This document shows, in pieces, positions 57,397-64,000 of a stretch of 64,000 nt of DNA (position 1 is the stretch's first letter; every line of letters begins with the position of its first letter). Below the pieces are notes generated by a model. It did no database searches and was not told the origin of the DNA. It saw only the letters and a list, made by a program, of their open reading frames with translations. The stretch is taken from contig NZ_CP006270.1 of the NCBI RefSeq assembly GCF_000737575.1, forward strand, positions 127,163 to 191,162, written 5' to 3'. This DNA comes from Synechococcus sp. KORDI-49 (GTDB lineage Bacteria; Cyanobacteriota; Cyanobacteriia; PCC-6307; Cyanobiaceae). The position numbers were made by a program, and so were the translations under genes.

Positions 57397-60300
57397 ATCG
57401 GCACTGAGCTCTGAAAGAGCAAATCAGGTTCTGTGTTCCTGTTGTTTATTTCAGATCCAGTAGTGGCTCTTGCCATCCCCTGAATGGGGGAGAGAGAGGT
57501 GGCAATTCGGCAAAGACGATTGATCTGCTCGGCCTCCGCCACCGTGTTGGCAACGCCGCTAGCCAGGCTGGGTGAACCCACCACGATCGAGAGGCATTGG
57601 GCGCGGCTGATCGCCACGTTCAACCGGTTGGGCTCCAGCAGAAAGCTCAGCCCTCGGGGTGCTTCATCACCACTGCTCGCCGTTAAGGAGTGAATGGCAA
57701 CCGGGGCCTCTTGGCCCTGGAACTTGTCCACCGTGCCCACCCGGGCTTTGCCCGTCAGCCGTTGCTGAAGCCGGTTCACCTGCACGTTGTAGGGAGCCGT
57801 CACCAGGATCTTGTCTGGCGTGAGGGTGCCTTCTGCGATACCTCCGGCTTTGGCGTGTTGATAGTGGCCCCCCAGCAGGGCATCCACCAGTGTTTCGATG
57901 CGGTTGATTTCTTCCTCGCTGCAGACGCTGTTGCCGCTGTGCGCCACCGGATCAAACACCAGGCCTTGATTTGGGTATAGCTGCCCATCACTGCCCTGGC
58001 AGGGTTTGGCCCAAGTGATGCGATTGGCGCAATTGGCGGGGCTGGCCTGCAGCCGGCCCTCGTAAAACAGCGCACTCACCATCGCCGTGAGGCTCGGTTC
58101 CATCCGCCAGCTGGTGGAGAGAAATACGCCGCGATTGTCTGGCACCACCGAGGCGCCCTCCATCCAATACTCCAGGCAGCTCTGGCCTGTCTCCCCGGGG
58201 TGATCGGCCTGGGAAGGCTGGGCCAGTTGCTGTTGATCGCCCACCAGCAGGATCGAGCGGGCGCAGCGCGCCATCACCAGCAGATTGGCGAGCGACATCT
58301 GCCCCGCCTCATCCACCACCAACCAATCGAACTGATCCGCCAGCTCCTCTTTGCAGAACATCCAGGTGGTGCCGCCCACCACCGCCATGGCCTCCGTGAG
58401 TTGGCCGGGCTTCACCACGCTGATGCCGGCATCGGCCAATGCCTGTTCTTTGGAGTTGCTGCACTTCACCACTTCACCTGCCACCCCTGCAGCGCTGCAG
58501 GTGCTCTTGGCTTTCTTGAGCAGGTTGTTGATGGCGGCGTGGCCGTTGGAGCTAATCGCCACCCGTTGGCCTGATGCCACCAGTTGAGCGATCACCTGGC
58601 TGGTGACGGTGGTTTTGCCCGTGCCCGGTGGCCCCTGCAGCGCCAGGCTGATGCCGGAGTGCTGCTGCAGAAAACTCGCCAGGGCATCGGCAACGGCGTT
58701 GGGATCTTCGGCAATGGCTGCATTGAGCTCTTGCAGCGCCGGCAGGGGGTGCCGTTCCAGCAGTTGCAGGATTGCCGGTGGGATCGGCTGGTGCTCGTGC
58801 TCCCACGCCATGGCCTGCTCCTCCAGCCGTTCGCGCAGGGGTTTGCTGATGTCGGCCGGCACCTTGATCACCGAGGTGGCGTCTTTGGGGATGCCCTCGC
58901 CCTCGCCGTTGGCGAGGCGTTGATCGCGCTTGCTCCAGGGCAGCTTCAGGCTCAGCGTTCCCCGTTCGGCATCGAGCGCATCCACATCCAGCTTCAGGCC
59001 AGTGGCGGGCAGTTCCACCGTCAGCCGGCTGTCGCCATCGCCGGCATGCAATTTCAGCGGTTGGCTGGGGTCAAAGCGGAAGTGGTGAATGTCGGCACCG
59101 GTGCGGGCACTGGGGCGTTCGTCCATCCCCACCCATTGGGCGTCGGCGATCGCTTCGCCGTCGTCGATCAGCTCCGTTGGGCTGAGTTCGGCCTTCGAAC
59201 GGCGATCGAAATAGGCCCACCAGCCCACCTTCGCTTCGCGGTGATGGAACGGCAGCAGCTGACCCAGCAGCCTGTGGGCCCGCCAGCTCATCCCGCGTGG
59301 CCCCAGTGCACCCTCATCTGCCAGGTGATCAGGGATCTCCGCGAGCAGCTCTTGGCTGAGCAGCTCCAACGGTTGCGGTTCCCTTGGCTCCTGATCAGCG
59401 TCATCCTGGGGCTGCTGCAGGGGTTGTTCTGGCAGACCTTTCTCACGCCTGAGCTTCAGCAGCCAGTCGTGCAGGAACACGGTGCTTTCGCAGTCTTCGC
59501 GGTTGTAGTCCTCAATGGCCTGCAGCTTGGGGCTGGCTTCCGGTGCTTCTCCGGGTATCTCCGGCTCGCCGGAGAGCTGCCAGTGCAGGTAGGCCACCAC
59601 CGAATCGCCGGCGTTGGTCACCCCCGCCTGGCGTTGCTCCATATAAAGGTGCTCCACCTTCTTGATCGAGTAGCTCGGTTCACCCAGCACGATTGCGCTG
59701 GTCACCACCGGCAGCAGGTCCACCAGCAGGCCGCTGCGCAGCCAGGCGTCGATCTCCGCCTCCCGCGTGGCGTGCTGCTGCGCCAGCCGCCGCATCGCTG
59801 TTTTCTCGTAGGCCGCGTAGTGGTAGACGTGCAGGCCCGGATGGCTCCGGCGCCGCCCTTCGACCCAATCCACCCAGGCAGCAAAGGCTGTTTTTTCTTC
59901 GGCCTCACTGTGGGCCCACCAGACCCTGAAGCGGGGCTTGTCCTCCGGGTTGTCTCGATAACAAGCACCGAAGAGGTATTCGAGCTTGGTTCCCGCCACG
60001 GAATCCTGGATGCCCTCCATGTCGAACCAGATGTCTCCGGCATCCGCTGCCGGCAGTGCTCCCAAACCTTTGCCCTCCACCAATGGTCGAAGCCGATAAG
60101 CCGGCCGGCCGTTGGCATCCACCGGGGTGAGTTGCAGTTCGGCCTGTTGGCGCAGCTCATGCAAGGCCTCGCCCGACAGCCCTTTCACGCTGCTGCCCGC
60201 CGGCAACGCCGCAAGCTGCTCGATCGTGCTGATGCCTTCCGCGCGCAGTTTTTGGCGTTGGCTCTGGCGCATGCCTGCCACCAGCATCAGATCCCGCTGC

Positions 60301-60980
60301 TGCTCGAGCCGTTCGTCGATGAAGGCCGTCCAGCCGCCGTGATCCCCAGGGGCATCCGCCGGCACTTGGCTGGGGTCAAAGCTTGCTTGAAACGCCGCGA
60401 AGCGTTGACGCAGCAGTTGGTACCAGGCCCAGAACTGATCGGTGGCGTAGCGCTGAAACTTGCCGCCGCCCAGGTACAGCTCGAACTGATCGGGGCGATG
60501 CCCCAGCAGCGGAGTGAGCAGTTCGCAGTAGGCCGAGGCCTGCACCAGAAAGGTGGTTTTGGGTTTGCTCGCCAGCTTGCATTCGATCGGGATGTAGCTC
60601 CAATCGCCCAGGGCGGATGGACGATCGATCCTGCGCAACAGATCAGCACTGCCGCGCATGCCGCCATGGCATAGCGAGGCCTGGTGGATGAAGTCGACCC
60701 CGTCGGCCATTGCAGCCTGGGTGGCGGCGTAATCGGCGTCGCTTTGCTTCCCCGGTAAACGGGCAATCCTGTGCCCTTCCTTCTCCAGCTTCTTGAGCAG
60801 CACCTGCTCGTGGCGGAGGCCATCGGCGAACAGCTGCTGATCCAGCTCACTCACCGCTGGTTTGCTGTCTTCAAACAGCTTGCGAGCTTCCAGCTCTTGC
60901 CACCAGGCTCCGATCACCGGGCTGATGCTGAACAGCGACAGCTGGCTTGGAGTAATCAGGCGGGTGGGCATGGTCACCAC
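57393..60980 (-). CDS. TM0106-type RecB-like nuclease/superfamily 1 helicase (defence operon)
   Basis: A 1195-aa protein. N-terminal PD-(D/E)xK nuclease: Asp113 in G-S-A-D-L-L and Glu133/Lys135 in I-E-C-K. A central RNase H-like domain has I-W-F-D-M-E-G-I-Q-D near residue 320. The C-terminal DNA2/UPF1-type helicase has Walker A L-Q-G-P-P-G-T-G-K-T-T (about 780), D-E-A-G-Q-M-S and V-A-I-S-R-A-Q at the end. The final ~30 residues are probably not conserved and contain a 17-bp dyad copy. It overlaps DUF499 by 4 bases. The mature start may be one of the nearby M codons. Confidence 0.92.
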   Translation of the reverse strand: MVTMPTRLITPSQLSLFSISPVIGAWWQELEARKLFEDSKPAVSELDQQLFADGLRHEQVLLKKLEKEGHRIARLPGKQSDADYAATQAAMADGVDFIHQASLCHGGMRGSADLLRRIDRPSALGDWSYIPIECKLASKPKTTFLVQASAYCELLTPLLGHRPDQFELYLGGGKFQRYATDQFWAWYQLLRQRFAAFQASFDPSQVPADAPGDHGGWTAFIDERLEQQRDLMLVAGMRQSQRQKLRAEGISTIEQLAALPAGSSVKGLSGEALHELRQQAELQLTPVDANGRPAYRLRPLVEGKGLGALPAADAGDIWFDMEGIQDSVAGTKLEYLFGACYRDNPEDKPRFRVWWAHSEAEEKTAFAAWVDWVEGRRRSHPGLHVYHYAAYEKTAMRRLAQQHATREAEIDAWLRSGLLVDLLPVVTSAIVLGEPSYSIKKVEHLYMEQRQAGVTNAGDSVVAYLHWQLSGEPEIPGEAPEASPKLQAIEDYNREDCESTVFLHDWLLKLRREKGLPEQPLQQPQDDADQEPREPQPLELLSQELLAEIPDHLADEGALGPRGMSWRAHRLLGQLLPFHHREAKVGWWAYFDRRSKAELSPTELIDDGEAIADAQWVGMDERPSARTGADIHHFRFDPSQPLKLHAGDGDSRLTVELPATGLKLDVDALDAERGTLSLKLPWSKRDQRLANGEGEGIPKDATSVIKVPADISKPLRERLEEQAMAWEHEHQPIPPAILQLLERHPLPALQELNAAIAEDPNAVADALASFLQQHSGISLALQGPPGTGKTTVTSQVIAQLVASGQRVAISSNGHAAINNLLKKAKSTCSAAGVAGEVVKCSNSKEQALADAGISVVKPGQLTEAMAVVGGTTWMFCKEELADQFDWLVVDEAGQMSLANLLVMARCARSILLVGDQQQLAQPSQADHPGETGQSCLEYWMEGASVVPDNRGVFLSTSWRMEPSLTAMVSALFYEGRLQASPANCANRITWAKPCQGSDGQLYPNQGLVFDPVAHSGNSVCSEEEINRIETLVDALLGGHYQHAKAGGIAEGTLTPDKILVTAPYNVQVNRLQQRLTGKARVGTVDKFQGQEAPVAIHSLTASSGDEAPRGLSFLLEPNRLNVAISRAQCLSIVVGSPSLASGVANTVAEAEQINRLCRIATSLSPIQGMARATTGSEINNRNTEPDLLFQSSVPI
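57475..57491. repeat. Copy of the 17-bp dyad family upstream of DUF499
   Basis: ATCCCCTGAATGGGGGA has the same frame of arms and length as the units at 44168-46243 (T-C-C-C at 2-5, T at 11, G-G-x-G-A at the end) with a GAAT centre. It is 79 bases before the DUF499 ATG and inside the end of the helicase gene. Possibly an internal regulatory site. Confidence 0.5.
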
Positions 60981-60983
60981 ATT

Positions 60984-61490
60984 TCACCTCACATCTGAGG
61001 GGCTGAGCATTGCTTTGTGTTCGTCTGCGAGAAGCAACAACATCGCTTCCATCCGCTTCAGGCGTTGATCCAAGCGTTGTTCCAAGCTGATCAAGCTTGC
61101 ATCGAGCTCTTCAGCGGTGAGGGCTTTGGAGCGCGCTGCCGCGCGGGTGGTTTTGGCTGGCCAAGATCCTGTTTTGCAGGTTTGGATGATCACAGCCCAG
61201 CTGGGTCTTTTGGGGCCAGGCCCAATCTGCTCTTCGATCCAGGCTTGTGCCTCCGCTACTTTCCCGAAACGCCTCTTGAGTAGGGCTTGCTCGCATTCCG
61301 GCTCCGGAAGAAGCCCAGCCGTTGGCAGTAAGTCTCTCTGAGTGTCTGTGGTTTGGTTATCCGGTGGCACTAGCTCATCCACCATCTGTCGCACGTGGGC
61401 ATTTTGCTCGCCGATCGTGCGGTACAGGTCAGCATCGCTCTTGGCCATGCGGGCCATCAGCGTTGCGAAGCGGCTGCTGAGGTCTCCCAT
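60984..61490 (-). CDS. Coiled-coil hypothetical protein (start of the defence operon)
   Basis: A 168-aa protein with a C-terminal coiled coil (E-L-D-A-S-L-I-S-L-E-Q-R-L-D-Q-R-L-K-R-M-E) and an N-terminal helical part. The middle has R-F-G-K-V-A-E-A-Q-A-W-I-E-E-Q-I-G-P-G. No family recognised. It is 3 bases before the nuclease/helicase and 5 bases after the next coiled-coil gene. It may be a cofactor of the defence complex. Confidence 0.65.
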   Translation of the reverse strand: MGDLSSRFATLMARMAKSDADLYRTIGEQNAHVRQMVDELVPPDNQTTDTQRDLLPTAGLLPEPECEQALLKRRFGKVAEAQAWIEEQIGPGPKRPSWAVIIQTCKTGSWPAKTTRAAARSKALTAEELDASLISLEQRLDQRLKRMEAMLLLLADEHKAMLSPSDVR

Positions 61491-61495
61491 GATGC

Positions 61496-61984
61496 TTAAT
61501 TGCTCCCGCGCAGCAACAGCTTCATGCGATCAATCAGCTGTGTGATCTGCAGGATCGACCAAAATCCCGCTCCTTCTTTGGCCACCTCCAAGTCCTTCAG
61601 AAGTTGATCGAGTGCCTGTTGTTTGCTTTCGAAGGCCTCAAGCTCATGGTGCATCTCCTTGGCCATTTGCATGGCTTCGGCTTTCTCGTCGCCAATGGCG
61701 ACGAGCCGCTCTTCATATGTTTTTAGGGTATTGAGAAAGTTCAGCCGGGCTTCGCTGAATTCTCTTGAGCGGCGTTGAAGCTGCCCGCGTGAGCGCATCA
61801 ACGAGGCATGGCTGTTGCGCATTGCCTTGTAGTGGTGCTCCACTTGCTCAGGGCTCAGCCCGGAGATATCGCGAGGAAAGTCGCTGGTGGACCTGATTCC
61901 CCTGCATTCCACGGATTGTTGAAACGATCCGTTTTCTCTCACGCTGATCGCCGTGACGTCTACGGCTGTTGTCTCTTCAGGCAT
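61496..61984 (-). CDS. Coiled-coil hypothetical protein, first gene of the defence operon
   Basis: A 162-aa protein. A 45-residue leader (M-P-E-E-T-T-A-V-D-V-T-A-I) is followed by a long coiled coil (S-G-L-S-P-E-Q-V-E-H-H-Y-K-A-M-R onwards, rich in E, K, L) and an amphipathic C-terminal end (Q-L-I-D-R-M-K-L-L-L-R). ATG 61984 is used; the open frame to 62125 overlaps the next gene. Function unknown. Confidence 0.65.
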   Translation of the reverse strand: MPEETTAVDVTAISVRENGSFQQSVECRGIRSTSDFPRDISGLSPEQVEHHYKAMRNSHASLMRSRGQLQRRSREFSEARLNFLNTLKTYEERLVAIGDEKAEAMQMAKEMHHELEAFESKQQALDQLLKDLEVAKEGAGFWSILQITQLIDRMKLLLRGSN

Positions 61985-62042
61985 GGGTGCTAACTCAGCG
62001 ATGCTGTTCCTTGTCACTGTCTGAGTTTTGATCTGTTTTTGC

Positions 62043-62059
62043 CTCCCCCGAATGGGTGA
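62043..62059. repeat. Copy of the 17-bp dyad family before the defence operon
   Basis: CTCCCCCGAATGGGTGA shares T-C-C-C, T at position 11 and G-G-x-G-A with the other five copies. It lies 59 bases before the ATG at 61984, so inside the likely promoter of the operon. Arms are TCCC/GGGTGA, imperfect. Confidence 0.5.
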
Positions 62060-62084
62060 GAAGAGCTGAAGAAGGGCTGAGAAG

Positions 62085-62930
62085 TCAGACCAGTTTCTGC
62101 TCCGAGAGTTCCCGGAACGTGTCATTCAGCAGCACCAGGTCGTTAAAGGACCGGCGCAGGTCCTTCAGTCGTGTTCTGTTGTCGAAGCTGGTGGGATCAA
62201 AATTGAGCATTCGACGCACCGACGCTGGCACCGTCAGGAATTCCGCCAGCTGTTGCGATCGATCCAGTGCCTCATCCAGACCTTCCTCAATCTGCGATCG
62301 TTCCGCATGGATGCGTCGCTGAGCCTCCTGCAGCTGTGGAATCGCCGGCTCGAGCAGGGCATTGCCAGGAGCCAGGTCGAGGGTCTCTTGCACATCCATC
62401 TCCATCTGCCCGAGTGTGGTCAGCGCCTGGCGGCTCCAGTTCAGTTCCTCGATCCAGCCGATGGCCGACTGCATCGCCTGGGCTTCCACCGCCAGATGAT
62501 TGATGAGCTCGAAATCTTGCTCGCGCATCCGCCGACGGAGGCTCGCGGCGAGGCCCACATTGGCCATTGAGCCCGGATGTTGAGACAAGGGCAGATGGAT
62601 GTCTCTGTCGAACAGGCGTGCGTCCGTGTCATCGCCTTCCAGCAGCTTCAGGTCCAGAACCAGCTGCCGTTTCCCCCACTCTCCTCTCACCTGCAGTTGC
62701 TTGATCAGCCCGTGGTGGTGGCCCAGCCTGCAGATTCGGCCGAGGAGAGGATCCGCCCAGGCCGTCGCGTCCTGCACCACCATCAGATCCAGATAGGCAA
62801 TGACTCCCCACACTCCGAGGGCAAGCAGACCGCCGATCAGAAACAGAGGCCACAGTGCAATCAGGATGGGCAGGGCGACCAACGCCCCCAAAACGATCCA
62901 GACGCAGCTCTTGCTCTCAGGGCTGCTCAT
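62085..62930 (-). CDS. Membrane-anchored coiled-coil protein
   Basis: A 281-aa protein with two N-terminal transmembrane helices (V-W-I-V-L-G-A-L-V-A-L-P-I-L-I-A-L-W and G-G-L-L-A-L-G-V-W-G-V-I-A-Y-L) and a ~220-aa soluble part, mostly helical, with coiled-coil segments. No family recognised. It overlaps the exonuclease gene by 14 bases, so translation is coupled. Confidence 0.72.
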   Translation of the reverse strand: MSSPESKSCVWIVLGALVALPILIALWPLFLIGGLLALGVWGVIAYLDLMVVQDATAWADPLLGRICRLGHHHGLIKQLQVRGEWGKRQLVLDLKLLEGDDTDARLFDRDIHLPLSQHPGSMANVGLAASLRRRMREQDFELINHLAVEAQAMQSAIGWIEELNWSRQALTTLGQMEMDVQETLDLAPGNALLEPAIPQLQEAQRRIHAERSQIEEGLDEALDRSQQLAEFLTVPASVRRMLNFDPTSFDNRTRLKDLRRSFNDLVLLNDTFRELSEQKLV

Positions 62931-63933
62931 CGACGAGCTGCCATTGATGGGCAGTCACCGTGGCCCCCTGGCGGCTGCGCATCAGATCACGGGTGAGCAC
63001 CACCGGGAATCCTTTTTCCCTGGCCTGAATCATCTTGGTGCTGTTGAGGCTGAGGCTTGTGCTCAGCAGAAATGCCGGCCGATCACGTTTCGGGATGGTG
63101 TTGCACTTCCGGTAGGTGAGGCCCAGGTTTTTGCCATGGGATTCAGCTCGTCTGATTTCGGTATCGCGGGCTGTGGATTGGGGTCCTGTTGCCATGAATG
63201 TCAGACCCGGCTGAAGTTCGATGCTGGTCTGCTTCCAGCCCTGTCCACCGGTCGCAGGTTCCACGTGCCGCGATGGCCTTGCGCCACTCCTGGCAACGTC
63301 GCTGCGCTGAAGGCTCCTGTCGGTTGTTCGCTCCGGAAGTGAACAGAGCAGCCGCACGCTCGATTGAGCAGCCTTGAGATGTCCTGGCAGTGCCTGCAGC
63401 AGGGCGGCCAACGCCCGGGTGTCGCCGAGGGCGGTGTGGGCCTCCGAAGCGTGGAGTCGGATGCCGTGCTCGCTGCAGATCTGCTGCAGTTTTCGTCGCG
63501 GCTTCGGCATGGTGTCGATGCCGTCACCCAGGTTCAGCGGAAGACCGGGCAGCTCCTGGAAGTGGCGCTGCAGGATCGGCAAGTCGAATCGGTGAAGGTT
63601 GTGCGCCACCAGCACTCGATCGGCCAGTTTCTCGGCGATCACCGGACCCAGTTCGTCAAACGTCGGGGCCGTCTGCACCATGTCGTCATCAATGCCGTGG
63701 ATGCTGCTGTTGGGGATCGGCTCACCAGGATTGATCAGGCTCTGCCATTCCTCCTCCAACGATCCGTCGCACCGCAGCAGCACGATTCCGATCTCCACGA
63801 TGCGGGCTCTTGTTGTGTCCACCCCCGTTGTTTCCAGATCAAACACTGCAAAGCCCCTGGCTCCGTGAGGCAGCAGCTGATCGACAGTCTCGATCGGCGT
63901 GACGGCCGTGGCAGGTGCTGCGTCATTCGGCAC
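62917..63933 (-). CDS. DEDDh exonuclease, DnaQ-like
   Basis: A 338-aa or larger 3'-5' exonuclease. The catalytic set is F-D-L-E-T-T-G (DxE), L-V-A-H-N-L-H-R-F-D (D) and A-H-T-A-L-G-D-T-R-A-L (HxxxxD). Beyond the exonuclease (residues ~25-195) is a BRCT-like or linker end with V-L-T-R-D-L. The frame stays open to the window edge (22 more codons, Pro/Ala-rich, no stop), so the GTG at 63933 may not be the true start. The gene precedes the membrane coiled-coil protein. Confidence 0.87.
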   Translation of the reverse strand: MPNDAAPATAVTPIETVDQLLPHGARGFAVFDLETTGVDTTRARIVEIGIVLLRCDGSLEEEWQSLINPGEPIPNSSIHGIDDDMVQTAPTFDELGPVIAEKLADRVLVAHNLHRFDLPILQRHFQELPGLPLNLGDGIDTMPKPRRKLQQICSEHGIRLHASEAHTALGDTRALAALLQALPGHLKAAQSSVRLLCSLPERTTDRSLQRSDVARSGARPSRHVEPATGGQGWKQTSIELQPGLTFMATGPQSTARDTEIRRAESHGKNLGLTYRKCNTIPKRDRPAFLLSTSLSLNSTKMIQAREKGFPVVLTRDLMRSRQGATVTAHQWQLVDEQP

Positions 63934-64000
63934 TGGCGCAGACGGAGCAAGCGGTTGGTCTGGCGTTGCTCTGGCTTTGCTGGAAGGTTTCCGCGTTCTG

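Noticed and set aside
58584-60674. 696-aa plus-strand frame opposite the RecB-like helicase
   Set aside because: It is the antisense read of a protein with full nuclease and helicase motifs; no family is seen in it.

Overview
The window looks like a 64 kb chromosomal segment of a GC-rich marine or brackish picocyanobacterium of the Synechococcus/Cyanobium group. This rests on gene content, not on a marker gene: the Sll0783-type nitrogen-starvation/Nit1 cluster, a Ni-dependent guanidine hydrolase operon, very tight gene packing, and many tiny one-helix proteins of picocyanobacterial style. No rRNA and no intact tRNA was seen.

Layout. 0-8 kb: a cytochrome P450 cut by the left edge, a membrane protein with an internal duplication, rpsU, DUF3303, DUF2130 and DUF1499 proteins, and a string of very small proteins. 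8-14 kb: a GH57 glycosidase coupled to a small membrane protein, a divergent GT2 glycosyltransferase, an SDR, a J-domain protein and a TIM-barrel isomerase-like protein. 13.9-20.15 kb (minus strand): one tightly coupled operon led by a guanidine-I (ykkC) riboswitch. Its order is ureohydrolase-family guanidine hydrolase, HypA-like and HypB-like nickel chaperones, a NitT/TauT-type ABC importer (binding protein, permease, ATPase), and a Rieske non-haem iron oxygenase. 20.4-24.5 kb: a run of small proteins around a SelO pseudokinase broken by a C8 homopolymer frameshift. 24.5-31.7 kb: the Nit1-type cluster (flavoprotein, MSMEG_0572/Sll0783 protein, nitrilase, radical SAM, GNAT, AIR-synthase-like, MSMEG_0570), followed by SnoaL-like and DUF3050 genes. 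32-37 kb: a CIRCE operator, gamma-glutamyltransferase and an FAD oxidoreductase. 37-46 kb: an accessory-looking area with a PIN toxin/antitoxin pair, DUF429, a CP12-like micropeptide, PIN-PhoH and LOG proteins, an M28 peptidase, and a MerR-vWA pair. 46-62 kb: rmuC with an in-frame amber codon, then a large minus-strand defence-type operon. That operon holds two coiled-coil proteins, a RecB-like nuclease/helicase, a DUF499 ATPase, a DUF7680-like protein, a DUF1156 DNA methylase and a PLD-SNF2 helicase. 62-64 kb: a membrane coiled-coil protein and a DEDDh exonuclease reaching the right edge.

Two themes stand out. The first is scavenging of unusual nitrogen: guanidine sensed by RNA, imported, hydrolysed with nickel and perhaps pre-processed by the Rieske enzyme, plus a nitrile/cyanide-type cluster and GGT. 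The second is an island of genome defence in which a 17-bp imperfect dyad recurs six times, mostly just upstream of genes, suggesting common control or a shared repeat family.
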